This document shows positions 26,393 to 36,612 of a stretch of 64,000 nucleotides of DNA, in pieces. The position numbers and the translations under genes are program-made. Under the pieces are notes generated by a model. That model saw only the letters and a list, made by a program, of their open reading frames with translations, was not told the DNA's origin and ran no database searches. Within the stretch, counting starts at the first letter, position 1; the number at the start of each line of letters is the position of its first letter. The stretch spans positions 124,001 through 188,000 of the forward strand of contig CABIWW010000002.1 in the NCBI GenBank assembly GCA_902362435.1, written 5' to 3'. The stretch is from Eubacteriaceae bacterium. Lineage in GTDB: Bacteria; Bacillota; Clostridia; Peptostreptococcales; Anaerovoracaceae.

Positions 26393-26938
26393 TTATGATG
26401 AAGCCCCGGTCTTACCTTCTTTTCTGCGGATATATTCACCTTCGTATCTGATACCCTTAGCCTTGTAAGGTTCAGGTATTCTCCACGATCTGATATTCGC
26501 AGCATAATTGCCGACCAATGCCTTGTCTATACCTTTAACAACAACTGTTGTAGCGTCAGGTGTCTCTGTAGTTATTCCATCCGGATCTTCCATCTCTACA
26601 GGATGTGAATATCCGAGGTTCATAACCAGCTTGCTGCCTTTTTTCTCTGCCTTGTAACCAACGCCTACCAGCTGAAGCTTCTTTTCGTAACCTTCAGTAA
26701 CACCGACAACCATGTTGTTTATAAGTGTTCTTGCGAGACCGTGCTGTGCTCTCTTTGCAGCATCGTCACCATCTCTCGATACAGTTACCACGTTGTCTTT
26801 TACTTCTATATTTAATAAGCTGCTGAGCTTTTCCTGCAATTCGCCTTTAGGGCCTTTTACTGTTACGACGTTCTTGTCGCCAACTTTGACCTCAACACCG
26901 GCAGGAAGAGCGATCGGTTTTTTACCTATTCTTGACAT
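26393..26938 (-). CDS. rplF: 50S ribosomal protein L6
   Basis: 181 aa with two L6 repeats. Starts [16 protein letters not shown] and ends with the [20 protein letters not shown] signature. Sits near the sarcin-ricin loop. Confidence 0.97.
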   Translation of the reverse strand: MSRIGKKPIALPAGVEVKVGDKNVVTVKGPKGELQEKLSSLLNIEVKDNVVTVSRDGDDAAKRAQHGLARTLINNMVVGVTEGYEKKLQLVGVGYKAEKKGSKLVMNLGYSHPVEMEDPDGITTETPDATTVVVKGIDKALVGNYAANIRSWRIPEPYKAKGIRYEGEYIRRKEGKTGASS

Positions 26939-26950
26939 TTTTATATCCTC

Positions 26951-27349
26951 CTACCATACATAACAAATTACTTCGCCGCCGATTCCGAGCTTTCTTGCTT
27001 CCTTGTCGCTGATTACTCCCTTTGATGTGGAGATAACTGCGATTCCCAGTCCGCCTAAAACTCTTGGAATTTCATTAGCCTTAGCATATGACTTGAGACC
27101 CGGCTTTGAAATCTTTCTGATTCCGCTTATTACTCTTTCTTTATCAGGACCATACTTCATAGTAACTGTGATAACGCCCTGCTTGTTGTCATCTGTTACT
27201 TTGAAATCTTCGATATAGCCCTCTTCCTTAAGGATCCCTGCGATCGATTTTTTCATCTTTGAAGCAGGGATATCAACTGTCTTATGACCTGCAGTATTTG
27301 CATTTCTGATTCTTGTCAGCATATCTGCAATAGGATCTGTCATTGTCAT
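26951..27349 (-). CDS. rpsH: 30S ribosomal protein S8
   Basis: 132 aa from the ATG at 27349 ([17 protein letters not shown]); the open frame extends to 27403 but AAGGAG lies 11 bases before this ATG and the family length is met exactly. C-terminal [20 protein letters not shown] is the S8 signature. A 122-base spacer separates it from rpsZ, longer than other gaps of the cluster. Confidence 0.95.
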   Translation of the reverse strand: MTMTDPIADMLTRIRNANTAGHKTVDIPASKMKKSIAGILKEEGYIEDFKVTDDNKQGVITVTMKYGPDKERVISGIRKISKPGLKSYAKANEIPRVLGGLGIAVISTSKGVISDKEARKLGIGGEVICYVW

Positions 27350-27471
27350 TGTGTCTTGTTCTCCTTCCTCCATTAGTTCGGCTTGCACCCGAAGCTTTCG
27401 CATGAATGCAGTCCCGCTTGATGGATAGTAGTTTTAACTTGATTTATATATCACGCACTAGATGGTATATC

Positions 27472-27657
27472 CTACCATGAAGCTTTCTTTACGCCAGGGA
27501 TTTCACCTTTGTAAGCAAGCTCTCTGAAGCAGATACGGCAAATTCCATACTTTCTCAGTACTGAATGAGGTCTTCCGCATATTCTGCATCTTGTATATGC
27601 ACGTGTAGAAAACTTAGGTTTTCTCTGCTGCTTCACTTTTAATGAAGTTTTTGCCAT
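27472..27657 (-). CDS. rpsZ: 30S ribosomal protein S14, zinc type
   Basis: 61 aa type-Z S14 with zinc ligands in CRICGRP and CRICFRE. This form is usual in Bacillota. Flanked by longer-than-average spacers, one (27658-27742) with a CAGAT/ATCTG hairpin. Confidence 0.96.
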   Translation of the reverse strand: MAKTSLKVKQQRKPKFSTRAYTRCRICGRPHSVLRKYGICRICFRELAYKGEIPGVKKASW

Positions 27658-27742
27658 TTCTTCCTCCTTTATAATTTCGAGTGTGGCTCAGCAGATCTCC
27701 TTGAAATCTGCCGGCTCAGACACTGCTGTAAATTATAATTTC

Positions 27743-28282
27743 TTATTTCTCAAACGGCAGACCAAGTCCTGCGAGCAGTGCTGCTGCTTCTTCGTCAGTG
27801 TTAGCCGTTGTAGTGAATACGATGTTCATGCCCTTGATCGTGTCAACCTTGTCGTAGTTGATTTCAGGGAATATGAGCTGTTCCTTGATACCCATCGAGT
27901 AGTTTCCTCTACCGTCAAACGAGTTCTTGCTCACGCCCTTGAAGTCTCTTACTCTCGGAAGAGCGATGTTGAAAAGCTTATCGATAAATTCGTACATGTT
28001 ATCGCCTCTTAAAGTTACCTTGGCTCCAACAGGCATGCCCTGTCTAACTTTGAAGTTTGCGATTGATTTTCTTGCTCTTGTAACGACAGGTCTCTGTCCA
28101 GCGATCAGGCCGATTTCCTCAACTGCGCTTTCCAGTATCTTAGCGTTTTCCTTTGCTTCGCCAAGTCCCATGTTGATAGTGACCTTTTCAAGCTTAGGTA
28201 CCTGCATCACATTGTCATATTTGAACTGTTCCATCAGTGCAGGGAACACGTCTTTTTTATAAGATTCTCTTAATCTTGCCAA
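27743..28282 (-). CDS. rplE: 50S ribosomal protein L5
   Basis: 179 aa. Starts [20 protein letters not shown]; conserved [28 protein letters not shown] and [18 protein letters not shown]. Binds 5S rRNA and contacts P-site tRNA. Confidence 0.97.
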   Translation of the reverse strand: MARLRESYKKDVFPALMEQFKYDNVMQVPKLEKVTINMGLGEAKENAKILESAVEEIGLIAGQRPVVTRARKSIANFKVRQGMPVGAKVTLRGDNMYEFIDKLFNIALPRVRDFKGVSKNSFDGRGNYSMGIKEQLIFPEINYDKVDTIKGMNIVFTTTANTDEEAAALLAGLGLPFEK

Positions 28283-28299
28283 AACCGTCTCCTCCTTTC

Positions 28300-28605
28300 C
28301 TAGTCTATTACGGCGCCGGTCTTCTTAGCTACTCTGACCTTCTTGCCGTCTTCTACTTTGTAACCGATTCTGCTCGGCTGTTTTGCCTTTGTGTCATAGT
28401 ACATAACGTTAGAAACATCGATAGGACCTTCCTGATGCTTGATCTCAGCAGCTTCCTTCTGAGTCTGCTTCTGATGTTTTGTCTGAACGTTAACACCTTC
28501 TACTATAACTCTGCCCTTCTTAGGGAAAGCCTTTAATACTTTTCCGGTTTTTCCTTTGTCTTTTCCGGCAAGTACTATTACTGTGTCATCTTTCTTAATT
28601 CGCAT
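28300..28605 (-). CDS. rplX: 50S ribosomal protein L24
   Basis: 101 aa from the ATG at 28605 ([11 protein letters not shown]), 8 bases after GGAGG; an in-frame GTG three codons earlier overlaps that SD. KOW domain at [15 protein letters not shown]. Initiator of 50S assembly. Confidence 0.95.
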   Translation of the reverse strand: MRIKKDDTVIVLAGKDKGKTGKVLKAFPKKGRVIVEGVNVQTKHQKQTQKEAAEIKHQEGPIDVSNVMYYDTKAKQPSRIGYKVEDGKKVRVAKKTGAVID

Positions 28606-28617
28606 CTCGTACACCTC

Positions 28618-28986
28618 CTATAATACTTCCGGTGCCAGGGACACTATCTTCATGAATCCCTTATCTCTCAGTTCTCTTGCTACAGGTCCGAAGATACGGG
28701 TTCCAACCGGTTGTAAATCATCCTTAATAACTACTGCTGCATTCTGGTCAAACTTTACATAGCTGCCGTCTGCTCTTCTGGCACCATGCTTCGTTCTTAC
28801 AACAACGGCTCTGACTACATCACCTTTTTTTACTACTCCGCCAGGCGCTGCATCTTTTACCGCACAAACGATAACATCGCCGATGTTTGCATACTGACGG
28901 CTTGTGCCTCCCAGTATACGTATGCATAAAAGTTCTTTAGCTCCGGAGTTGTCAGCAACCTTTAATCTTGTTTCAGTCTGAATCAT
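28618..28986 (-). CDS. rplN: 50S ribosomal protein L14
   Basis: 122 aa, exact family length. Starts [19 protein letters not shown] and carries GAARR-type motif as [15 protein letters not shown]. Forms an intersubunit bridge. Confidence 0.97.
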   Translation of the reverse strand: MIQTETRLKVADNSGAKELLCIRILGGTSRQYANIGDVIVCAVKDAAPGGVVKKGDVVRAVVVRTKHGARRADGSYVKFDQNAAVVIKDDLQPVGTRIFGPVARELRDKGFMKIVSLAPEVL

Positions 28987-29000
28987 TGTTAGGCGCCTCC

Positions 29001-29261
29001 TTACTTAACTTTCTCAACAACATTCACAAGTCTCCATCTCTTGTCTTTTGAGAGAGGTCTTGTTTCCATAATTCTAACTTTATCGCCGATCTGGCATTCA
29101 TTGTTTTCGTCGTGAGCCTTGATCTTCTTAGTTCTCTTTACAGCCTTTCCGTAAAGGGAATGTCTTACGAAGTCTTCAACTGCTACGACAATTGTCTTAT
29201 CCATTTTGTCGCTTACAACTATGCCGACTCTTGTCTTTCTTCTGTTTCTTTCAACTGCCAT
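29001..29261 (-). CDS. rpsQ: 30S ribosomal protein S17
   Basis: 86 aa OB-fold protein, [19 protein letters not shown] and [16 protein letters not shown]. Binds 16S rRNA helix 11. Follows rpmC after 18 bases. Confidence 0.97.
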   Translation of the reverse strand: MAVERNRRKTRVGIVVSDKMDKTIVVAVEDFVRHSLYGKAVKRTKKIKAHDENNECQIGDKVRIMETRPLSKDKRWRLVNVVEKVK

Positions 29262-29279
29262 AATACATCCTCCTTTCCG

Positions 29280-29483
29280 TTAGCCTTGAACCTTTGCGAG
29301 TTCTTTTTCTCTTATAATGGTTTTAACCCTTGCGATATCTCTCTTTGTCTCACGCATCTTTATAGGGTTTTCAAGCTGTCCTGTAACGTGCTGGAATCTG
29401 AGGTTGAAAAGATCTTTTTTCATCTTCAGTAATTCCGCATTCAGTTCTGCTTCTGACATTTCTCTCATTTTCTTTAATTCCAT
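29280..29483 (-). CDS. rpmC: 50S ribosomal protein L29
   Basis: 67 aa helical hairpin, AELLKMKKDLFNLRFQHVTG followed by QLENPIKMRETKRDIARV. Docking site for trigger factor and SRP together with L23. Start overlaps the rplP stop by one base (TAATG). Confidence 0.96.
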   Translation of the reverse strand: MELKKMREMSEAELNAELLKMKKDLFNLRFQHVTGQLENPIKMRETKRDIARVKTIIREKELAKVQG

Positions 29484-29917
29484 TATGCTTCACCACCCTT
29501 TTCTGCGATCTTTTCACTGATGGCAAATTTACACTTGACTGGCAATTTGTGAGCCGCAAGTCTCATCGCTTCTCTTGCCTGGGCTTCTGTAACACCTTCT
29601 ATCTCAAACATTACTCTGCCCGGTTTTACTACTGCTACCCAGTACTCAGGAGCACCTTTACCGGAACCCATTCGTACTTCAGCAGGTTTCTTAGTTACCG
29701 GCTTGTGAGGGAAGATTTTGATATAAACCTTACCACCTCTCTTAACAGATCTGGTCATAGCTATTCTGGCTGCTTCAATCTGGTTTGAAGTTATCCATCC
29801 ACATTCTGTTGCAGTAAGACCATAATCACCGTATGTCACAGTGTTGCCTTTTGTAGCCTTACCTTTCATTCTGCCTCTGTGGACTCTTCTGCGTTTAACG
29901 CGCTTTGGCATTAACAT
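29483..29917 (-). CDS. rplP: 50S ribosomal protein L16
   Basis: 144 aa. [20 protein letters not shown] start with AAAGGAGG 8 bases upstream; [17 protein letters not shown] core. Needed for A-site tRNA placement. Confidence 0.97.
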   Translation of the reverse strand: MLMPKRVKRRRVHRGRMKGKATKGNTVTYGDYGLTATECGWITSNQIEAARIAMTRSVKRGGKVYIKIFPHKPVTKKPAEVRMGSGKGAPEYWVAVVKPGRVMFEIEGVTEAQAREAMRLAAHKLPVKCKFAISEKIAEKGGEA

Positions 29918-29942
29918 GACGCTGTCCTCCTTTCACTATCGT

Positions 29943-30821
29943 CTATTCTTCAGCTGCTGCTTCAGCAGGTGCTTCTGCAGTAGTCTGTGCTTCTTCAACT
30001 TGTGCTTCCTGAACAGGTTCTGCCTTAGGCTTTCTCACTCTCTGGTTTACTGCCTTAGGTATTTCGTTCCTGTCTCTTCTGTCGTCTCTTCTCGGTCTTC
30101 TGTCTCCGTCTCTTCTCGGTCTTCTGTCACCCTTCTTCTTGCCGTCTCTTCTGCCTTCCTTTTCTTCAGGAACAGGGTTCTTGAGACCTTTGTCGAGGAT
30201 CTCGCCATGGTTTATCCAGACTTTAACGCCCAGTTTGCCGTAAGTCGTATCAGCTTCTGCGAATCCATAGTCGATATCAGCTCTGAGTGTGTGAAGAGGT
30301 ACGTTACCTTCGCTGTACTTTTCTGATCTTGCGATTTCAGCTCCGCCGAGTCTTCCTGATGCAAGCACCTTGATACCCTTTGCGCCGGCTTTCATCGTTC
30401 TGCCGATAGCCTGTTTCATAGCTCTTCTGAATGAAACTCTTCTTTCGAGAGCCTGTGCGATGCTTTCAGCTGTGAGCTGTGCGTCAAGTTCTGCTCTTCT
30501 TACTTCTTTGATATCTATGATGATCGTCTTGCCAGTCATCTTTTCGAGTTCTGCCTTGAGCTCGTCGATTCCTGTTCCTGATCTGCCGATAACCATACCA
30601 GGCTTAGCTGTCAGTACGATCACTTTAAGCTTGTTCTCTGCTGCTCTTTCAAGTAAAACCTTGGAAACTCCTGCAGAATACAGCTTTTTCTTTACAAATT
30701 CTCTCACCTTGTTGTCTTCTACGAGATAGTCAGCGAATTTGTTTTTATCTGCATACCATTTTGAATCCCAATCTTTTATTACGCCTACTCTCAGTCCATG
30801 AGGACTTACTTTCTGACCCAT
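29943..30821 (-). CDS. rpsC: 30S ribosomal protein S3 with long charged C-terminal tail
   Basis: 292 aa, about 70 longer than usual. The normal S3 occupies about 1-215: [21 protein letters not shown] start, KH domain with [13 protein letters not shown], and C-terminal domain to [12 protein letters not shown]. Residues about 222-292 are an Arg/Asp repeat region ([18 protein letters not shown]) then an Ala/Glu/Pro tail ending AEAAAEE. The tail is read in frame without a break and is followed by normal spacing. S3 helps unwind mRNA at the entry channel, so a disordered charged tail there may contact mRNA; that is inference. Confidence 0.95.
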   Translation of the reverse strand: MGQKVSPHGLRVGVIKDWDSKWYADKNKFADYLVEDNKVREFVKKKLYSAGVSKVLLERAAENKLKVIVLTAKPGMVIGRSGTGIDELKAELEKMTGKTIIIDIKEVRRAELDAQLTAESIAQALERRVSFRRAMKQAIGRTMKAGAKGIKVLASGRLGGAEIARSEKYSEGNVPLHTLRADIDYGFAEADTTYGKLGVKVWINHGEILDKGLKNPVPEEKEGRRDGKKKGDRRPRRDGDRRPRRDDRRDRNEIPKAVNQRVRKPKAEPVQEAQVEEAQTTAEAPAEAAAEE

Positions 30822-30840
30822 CTAATGAAACCTCCTATCC

Positions 30841-31173
30841 TTAATTCTTTTCCTTCAGAGTAACGCCCACATGGCTGCTTCTCTTTAAGATTATCGATGC
30901 TCTACCCTGTGATCCAGCTCTCCATCTTTTCATAGTCGGTCCCTGGTTAGCGTAAACTTCAGCGACATAAAGATTGTCAGTATTCATCTCTTTTACGTCT
31001 GCATTGGCAGCAGCAGACTTAACAACCTTTTCTACTATTTCTGCTCCCTTGCCAGGAGTGAACTTTAAAATGTTCAATGCCTCGTTTAAATCTTTACCTC
31101 TTACCAGATCAGTAACTGGCTTAAGTTTGATAGGAGACATTCTTACATATTTTGCAATTGCTTTTGCTTCCAT
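30841..31173 (-). CDS. rplV: 50S ribosomal protein L22
   Basis: 110 aa. AKAIAKYVRMSPIKLKPVTD start and beta-hairpin region with MKRWRAGSQGRAS, which lines the exit tunnel and is the macrolide-resistance hot spot. Confidence 0.97.
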   Translation of the reverse strand: MEAKAIAKYVRMSPIKLKPVTDLVRGKDLNEALNILKFTPGKGAEIVEKVVKSAAANADVKEMNTDNLYVAEVYANQGPTMKRWRAGSQGRASIILKRSSHVGVTLKEKN

Positions 31174-31192
31174 TTTTAATTATCTCCCTTTC

Positions 31193-31465
31193 TTAGTTTG
31201 TCTTCTTGTCAGCTGCGTGACCTCTGTAGGTTCTCGTAGGAGCAAATTCTCCCAGTCTGTGACCTACCATGTCTTCTGTAATATATACAGGAACATGTTT
31301 TCTTCCATCGTGCACTGCGATAGTGTGTCCCACCATCTGCGGGAATATTGTTGATGGTCTTGACCATGTTTTGATTACTTTCTTTTCGTTAGCCGCGTTC
31401 ATCTCTTCGATGGCTTTGAGCAGCTTAGCGTTTACGAAAGGACCCTTTTTAAGTGATCTGCCCAT
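31193..31465 (-). CDS. rpsS: 30S ribosomal protein S19
   Basis: 90 aa. [20 protein letters not shown] start and [20 protein letters not shown] end. 30S head protein paired with S13. Confidence 0.97.
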   Translation of the reverse strand: MGRSLKKGPFVNAKLLKAIEEMNAANEKKVIKTWSRPSTIFPQMVGHTIAVHDGRKHVPVYITEDMVGHRLGEFAPTRTYRGHAADKKTN

Positions 31466-31483
31466 TATTTCTGCTCCTTCCTT

Positions 31484-32317
31484 TTATTTTTCTTTTCTAC
31501 CCTTTACGATATATTTGTTAGAATCTTTCTTTTTCTTTCTTGTCTTATATCCAAGTGCAGGTTTACCCCAAGGTGTAACAGGGCTGACTCTACCGATTCC
31601 TGCCTTACCTTCACCACCGCCGTGAGGGTGATCGTTAGGGTTCATTACGGAACCTCTTACTGTAGGTCTGATACCCATGTGTCTCTTTCTTCCTGCTTTA
31701 CCGATCTGGATGTTCTGGTGATCGATGTTTCCAACTTCTCCGATCGTAGCTCTGCACTCGATCCTTACTTTTCTAACTTCTCCGGACGGCAGTCTCACCT
31801 GTGCGAAGTTTCCTTCCTTAGCCATGAGCTGTGCGCCGTTTCCTGCGGATCTTACCATCTGTCCGCCTTTTCCAGGCTTGAGTTCCACGTTGTGGATAAC
31901 AGTACCTACAGGAATGTTTGCAAGCGGAAGTGCGTTTCCGATCTTGATATCAGCATCTGCGCCTGACTCGATAACTGTTCCTACAGTCAGTTTGTTAGGT
32001 GCGATGATGTATCTCTTTTCACCGTCTGCGTAGTTTATCAGAGCGATGTTTGCCGATCTGTTAGGGTCGTATTCAATAGTGGCAACCGTACCAGGTATGC
32101 CGTCTTTGTTTCTCTTAAAGTCGATTATTCTGTACTTAGGTCTGTATCCGCCGCCTCTGTGTCTTACAGTGATCTTACCTCTTACATTTCTTCCGGCATG
32201 CTTTTTGAGAGTCACTGTAAGCGATTTTTCCGGTGTCGTGCAAGTGATTTCCTCGAAAGTGGAAACCGTCATTCCTCTTAAACCAGGAGTGGTCGGATTA
32301 TATTTCTTGATTCCCAT
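31484..32317 (-). CDS. rplB: 50S ribosomal protein L2
   Basis: 277 aa. [20 protein letters not shown] start and the [20 protein letters not shown] signature (about 220-239) next to the peptidyl transferase centre. Standard length. Confidence 0.98.
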   Translation of the reverse strand: MGIKKYNPTTPGLRGMTVSTFEEITCTTPEKSLTVTLKKHAGRNVRGKITVRHRGGGYRPKYRIIDFKRNKDGIPGTVATIEYDPNRSANIALINYADGEKRYIIAPNKLTVGTVIESGADADIKIGNALPLANIPVGTVIHNVELKPGKGGQMVRSAGNGAQLMAKEGNFAQVRLPSGEVRKVRIECRATIGEVGNIDHQNIQIGKAGRKRHMGIRPTVRGSVMNPNDHPHGGGEGKAGIGRVSPVTPWGKPALGYKTRKKKKDSNKYIVKGRKEK

Positions 32318-32335
32318 TTATATCTACCTCCTGTA

Positions 32336-32626
32336 TTACAGACTCTGGAAGAATTCGATTTCCTTACTGCTGTCTGTAAGGGTTACGATTGCCTTCTTGC
32401 TAGCGGCAGTCATACCAACGTATCTTCCCATTCTCTTTTCTTTTCCTACAACGTTCATGATGTTTACTTTTGCAACTTCCACACCGAAGATCTCTTCAAC
32501 TGCTTTCTTCACTTCTGTCTTGTTTGCATCTGTTGCAACCTTGAATGTGTATTTCTTAACCTGTGCGTCTTCCATACTCTTTTCTGAAATAACAGGCTTG
32601 ATTATTACATCGTAAGGCGTTTTCAT
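32336..32626 (-). CDS. rplW: 50S ribosomal protein L23
   Basis: 96 aa. [20 protein letters not shown] start. Exit-tunnel rim protein. Start overlaps the rplD stop by one base. Confidence 0.96.
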   Translation of the reverse strand: MKTPYDVIIKPVISEKSMEDAQVKKYTFKVATDANKTEVKKAVEEIFGVEVAKVNIMNVVGKEKRMGRYVGMTAASKKAIVTLTDSSKEIEFFQSL

Positions 32627-33249
32627 TATGAGTACACCTCCTCAATCTTCTTCACAGCTTCTTTCGTTACGATGAAGTTTGTATGATTGATGATGTCATA
32701 TACGTTCATTGTCGTAACCAGAGCTGTTCTTACTCCCGGGATGTTGGCTGCGGATCTTACAGTGTTTTCATCCTTCTCAGCCATTACTATAAGTGCTTTC
32801 TTTTCAGCTTTGATGTTTTCAAGCATCTTTACCATTTCTTTTGTCTTAGGCTGCTCGAACTTGATCTCGTCGATAACGATCAGTTCTTTTTCTGCAGCTT
32901 TTGAAGAAAGCGCTGACAGCATTGCCAGTCTTCTGAGCTTCTTAGGTAATGTGTATCTGTAGCTCCTTGGCTTCGGTGCGAATACCACACCTCCTCCTAC
33001 CTGTGAAGGGTCCGTTGAGCTTCCCTGTCTGTGGCGGCCTGTTCCCTTCTGTCTGAAAGGTTTTCTGCCTCCTCCTCTGACTTCAGCTCTGGTCTTTGCA
33101 GACTGTGTTCCCTGTCTTCTGTTAGCTAAAATGTTTTTTATCACTGCATGCACTGCATTCTGGTTTGGCTCGATACCGAATATCTCATCTTTTAATTCGA
33201 GTTCTCCGGCTTCCTGGCCTGCCATGTTAAGCATTGTCACTTTTGACAT
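32626..33249 (-). CDS. rplD: 50S ribosomal protein L4
   Basis: 207 aa. Tunnel loop region with [20 protein letters not shown] (about 60-79) is intact. In Enterobacteria L4 also represses the S10 operon; whether it does here is unknown. Confidence 0.97.
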   Translation of the reverse strand: MSKVTMLNMAGQEAGELELKDEIFGIEPNQNAVHAVIKNILANRRQGTQSAKTRAEVRGGGRKPFRQKGTGRHRQGSSTDPSQVGGGVVFAPKPRSYRYTLPKKLRRLAMLSALSSKAAEKELIVIDEIKFEQPKTKEMVKMLENIKAEKKALIVMAEKDENTVRSAANIPGVRTALVTTMNVYDIINHTNFIVTKEAVKKIEEVYS

Positions 33250-33274
33250 TTTACTTCCTCCTTCCTGAAGTCAT

Positions 33275-33910
33275 CTATTTGTCCTGACCCTTTACTGCAT
33301 ACTGGATGCGAACGAGTCCGCCTTTATTTCCCGGAACTGCACCCTTTATCAGCATAAGGTTCTTCTCTTCTATAACTTTTACCAGTTCAACGTTCTGAAC
33401 AGTAACTGTCTCACGGCCCATTCTTCCCGGACCTGCGTTACCCTTGAAGACTCTTGAAGGGTAAGTACCTGCAGCGAGCGCGCCTGCGAGTCTCTTGTGC
33501 TTTGAACCGTGGCTCATAGGTCCTCTGTGGTGTCCGTGTCTCTTGATGTTACCCTGAGTACCTTTACCCTTTGAAGTGCCTGTCACGTCCAGCTTCTTGC
33601 CTACTTCGAAGTCTGCAACTGTGATCTGCTGTCCGACTTCATAAGTTTCACCCTCTTCAGGTCTGAACTCTGCCAGATGCTTCTTAGGTGCCACTCCGCC
33701 TTTTTCGAAATGTCCAGTCATCGGCTTGTTCACTCTCTGAGGCTTTGCATCTTCAAAACCGAACTGCACTGCGTCATATCCGTCAGTTTCAACAGTTTTG
33801 ATCTGTGTAACCGTCATAGGACCTGCTTCAACAACTGTTACAGGTACTACCGCGCCATGCTCAGTAAAGATCTGCGTCATGCCCATCTTTTTGCCTAAAA
33901 TTGTTTTCAT
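33275..33910 (-). CDS. rplC: 50S ribosomal protein L3
   Basis: 211 aa. KTILGKKMGMTQIFTEHGAV start; KRHGHHRGPMSHGSKHKRLA loop reaching the peptidyl transferase centre. The 126-base spacer to rpsJ has a GACCG/CGGTC hairpin near 33978-33995 and a strong SD. Confidence 0.97.
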   Translation of the reverse strand: MKTILGKKMGMTQIFTEHGAVVPVTVVEAGPMTVTQIKTVETDGYDAVQFGFEDAKPQRVNKPMTGHFEKGGVAPKKHLAEFRPEEGETYEVGQQITVADFEVGKKLDVTGTSKGKGTQGNIKRHGHHRGPMSHGSKHKRLAGALAAGTYPSRVFKGNAGPGRMGRETVTVQNVELVKVIEEKNLMLIKGAVPGNKGGLVRIQYAVKGQDK

Positions 33911-34036
33911 GGTTTATTCTTCCTCCTTCTTGTCCGCATCGCCTTCCCAGGCGACCGGCACAATGTTTCTTACAGCGGACCGCTCTGCGGTCATACTAAG
34001 GGAGTTCCCTTCGCTTTTGATTTTGCCGCTCTTCTG

Positions 34037-34348
34037 TTAGAGCTTGATCTCGATGTCGACACCTGACGGCAGATCCAGCTTAGTGAGTGCATCTGTAGTC
34101 TTTGCTGTCGCACTTGTGATGTCGATCAGTCTCTTGTGAGTTCTCTGTTCGAACTGTTCTCTTGAATCCTTGTACTTATGGACCGCTCTCAGGATCGTAA
34201 CTACTTCCTTCTCTGTAGGAAGCGGGATAGGACCTGAAACTTCGGCACCTGTCTTCTTTGCAGTCTCAACGATCTTTGCTGCCGACTGATCAAGAAGCGC
34301 GTGATCATAAGCCTTAAGCTTGATTCTGATTTTCTGTAATTCGCTCAT
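34037..34348 (-). CDS. rpsJ: 30S ribosomal protein S10
   Basis: 103 aa. [20 protein letters not shown] start, THKRLIDI and [11 protein letters not shown] end. 30S head protein, also NusE in antitermination. First gene of the ribosomal superoperon, with AGGAGG and a ~285-base leader. Confidence 0.97.
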   Translation of the reverse strand: MSELQKIRIKLKAYDHALLDQSAAKIVETAKKTGAEVSGPIPLPTEKEVVTILRAVHKYKDSREQFEQRTHKRLIDITSATAKTTDALTKLDLPSGVDIEIKL

Positions 34349-34667
34349 TTCTTTCCTCCTAAATTTTTTGTACTGTTTTCGCTATGCTCGTACAAGGGGT
34401 TCTTTAAGCTTGATTTTTCTGCTTCCGAACCGCACTCAAAACCGCAAGTTCCGGCGGTTCGCAGAGCGTGTACAGTGGTTTCGCCTGCGTCGTACACGGT
34501 TTCGTGTGTTTCCTATGTTTTACACAAAACAAAAAATCAGCGAATCCCTCCGCCCCCATCTTCGTGGGGACAATTCTCAGTGGAAATTCTCCTATAGCAA
34601 GGTAACTTCCCACCTCATCGCCTTACACAAGCCTTTGTAGTATATAACATTATCCTGATTTATGCAA
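34349..34667 (-). promoter_or_regulatory. S10-operon promoter and ~285-nt leader
   Basis: Minus strand TTGCAT (34667-34662) and TATACT (34644-34639), 17-base spacing. The start near 34632 gives a long leader. It can form GTGTAC/GTACAC (about 34467-34496), AACCGCC/GCGGTT and, just before the SD, TTGTAC/GTACAA hairpins. A leader of this length suggests control of the whole superoperon, though no named family was recognised. Confidence 0.7.
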
Positions 34668-35156
34668 TAGTTTTCAGGAAAGTTTTTTGTGTTTTTTTGC
34701 TATGCAAAATCTTGTATTTTCAACGCTTATAAGTCACGCATCTCGTACACGTCATACCGTGTTTCTTTTTCGTCCGGACAAAGTTTTCAGGCCGTTTTCA
34801 AACAGAAATTATTTTTTTAAAAAAATTTTTTGCACAGCCTTATTTTGTCGTTCCAGCTCCTGCTTTATCAAACCCGTAGACCTGTTTAAAGCATTGTCCG
34901 GAGATGCGTTTTCACCGGGATACCGCACGCTGTATCTGCGGATCGAACAGGAAACCACAGCCGGCCGCCGCCCTCTCACAGCGCAAAAACGGGACGCTGC
35001 ACCGGCAAAACACGTTTGCCGGCACATCCGTCCCGTAACCGTTCATATAAATCAGCATCTGTCGAAATCATACCGCCGTGTCATCATGTCTGCACAGCGC
35101 CGTACCAGCCGAGCTAAAGATCGACAGTCATGAAACCACAAAGCTTTCGACATGGA
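34668..35156. other. non-coding stretch between S10 promoter and GNAT gene
   Basis: AT-rich 34668-34850 (runs of T and A at 34809-34832), then a more GC-rich part holding the terminator at 34985-35035. Open frames here lack SDs and family features. Nothing else supportable was seen. Confidence 0.5.
34985..35035 (-). terminator. terminator of the kinase-kinase-GNAT operon
   Basis: CGGGACG (34990-34996) pairs with CGTCCCG (35029-35035) around an inner CCGGCAAA/TTTGCCGG stem. On the minus strand TTTTT follows (34989-34985). Confidence 0.85.
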
Positions 35157-35573
35157 TCACCCGTTTATCCACCGGACCATTCCCGCTCCCATGCTGTCGT
35201 TAGGGCGCGTCACAAATCCGAACTTTTCATAAAACGGCTCATTCCCCTTCGTCGCCATAAGGTTTATCAGTATACATCTGCCGTCAGACGCGAGGTCCTC
35301 AAACCAGCCGCTTATCGCCTTCAGCATCTCAGCGCCTATGCCTCTCCCCTGATATTCAGGTCGCACCATCACGTCAGCGATAAGATGCATGTATCCGCCG
35401 TCGCCAACGACTCTCGCAGACGCCACCGCCTTTTCACCATCGTAAGCCGCTATCAGGAACTCTGATCTGTCGAGGCCTTTCTGAGCCTGCTCCTCCCTCA
35501 GCACTTTCCATCCTACCGACTCTCTGATCGAATTGTATTCCTTTACAGGTATTTCATGTCCGTACGTTATCAT
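35157..35573 (-). CDS. GNAT family N-acetyltransferase
   Basis: 138 aa from the ATG at 35573, which has GAGGAG 8 bases upstream (a TTG two codons earlier is less likely). Acetyl-CoA binding motif A is VRPEYQGRGIGAEML (about 71-85), preceded by ADVMV; the C-terminal FYEKFGFVTRP is motif B. The substrate is unknown. Last gene of a three-gene unit with the PfkB and uridine-kinase-like genes, 30 bases after PfkB. Confidence 0.88.
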   Translation of the reverse strand: MITYGHEIPVKEYNSIRESVGWKVLREEQAQKGLDRSEFLIAAYDGEKAVASARVVGDGGYMHLIADVMVRPEYQGRGIGAEMLKAISGWFEDLASDGRCILINLMATKGNEPFYEKFGFVTRPNDSMGAGMVRWING

Positions 35574-35603
35574 TTGCAAATCTCCTCACCGCTGCTGCGC
35601 AGA

Positions 35604-36530
35604 TCAGTCCTCCACAGCTTTAAGACCAAGCTCGGACAGGAACGCCGCCGCTTTTGCCATTGCCTCCTTAGCAACAGTCTCCATATCCTTCCCTTCTATC
35701 GTACCTGCTATCACTGCTGCCGATACCACATCTCCCGCTCCCGAAGTGCTCCCGAACGGGAACAGTTTTTCCGGTCTGAGTATCCCTTCAGACTCGCCTT
35801 CTCTGTAATACATGCCGCCGCCTTTGATAGTTATCACGCATCTGTCTATACCTGATTCTTCAAAGAACAGACCCGCCTCCCGCAACTGTTCTTCACCGAG
35901 AACAGTCTTTCCGGTCATGGCCTCGGCTTCCATCCTGCCCGGCAGCACGCAATGGAAATGCTCCAGTATATCTGCCGCTTTATATCCGCCTGAAACGCTC
36001 GCCGGATCGAAGAAGATCTTGACATTGTCACGCGGACCGTATTCTCCGGCTATGTATTCTATCGTCTCCTGAGGTATGCTTCCGTCTACAACTATATAAT
36101 CAGCTCTATCCAGTATATCCGCTTTTGATCGTACGAAGTCCGGTGTTATTTTTTTCACCGCCTCCAGATTCTTATTGAACATCACGATCTCACCCAGCAC
36201 ATTCAGAAAATGCACGTCTACAGCAGTGCTTCCCGGCATCGCATCGACGCCTCCGCGCTTTACACCTGCATCATCCAGGCCCGCCTTCACTGCCGCTCCC
36301 AGCGTATCATCACCTACCACAGAAATGAACTCCGTCTCATATCCGAGCGCCGCGAGCTGCTTTGCGATATTCACTCCACAGCCGCTGTCTTTTACAGCGA
36401 TCTCATCATCCTTGATATCCGCTTCAGTCTTCGGCTCTTCTATGCCCATGAGCGCTCTTTCGCCCTCGTCCATAGGCATACTCATCTTTACATTGACAGT
36501 TTCTTTTGCACAACCTATTACTGCAATCAT
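35604..36530 (-). CDS. PfkB-family carbohydrate kinase
   Basis: 308 aa from the ATG at 36530 (AAGGAG upstream); the open frame starts earlier at 36605 but without an SD. Ribokinase fold: N-terminal IAVIGCAKETVNV, the Gly-rich SGCGVNIAKQLAALG helix (about 49-63), and the anion hole with catalytic Asp in GSTSGAGDVVSAA (about 268-280), where the first residue is Gly-Ser rather than the common Asp-Thr. ATP-dependent kinase of a sugar or nucleoside; the exact substrate is not evident. The adjacent uridine-kinase-like gene makes a nucleoside or pseudouridine substrate worth testing. Confidence 0.85.
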   Translation of the reverse strand: MIAVIGCAKETVNVKMSMPMDEGERALMGIEEPKTEADIKDDEIAVKDSGCGVNIAKQLAALGYETEFISVVGDDTLGAAVKAGLDDAGVKRGGVDAMPGSTAVDVHFLNVLGEIVMFNKNLEAVKKITPDFVRSKADILDRADYIVVDGSIPQETIEYIAGEYGPRDNVKIFFDPASVSGGYKAADILEHFHCVLPGRMEAEAMTGKTVLGEEQLREAGLFFEESGIDRCVITIKGGGMYYREGESEGILRPEKLFPFGSTSGAGDVVSAAVIAGTIEGKDMETVAKEAMAKAAAFLSELGLKAVED

Positions 36531-36612
36531 TGTTAACTCCTTTTTTACTGATTTACCAAAACTTCCGGCAGGCAGACGCTCTGCATTCCGCACATCTGCC
36601 CTCACGGCAAAG

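Noticed and set aside
34687..35133. Plus-strand 148-codon frame upstream of the S10 promoter
   Set aside because: It reads through T/A runs and the GNAT-operon terminator, with no SD or domain.
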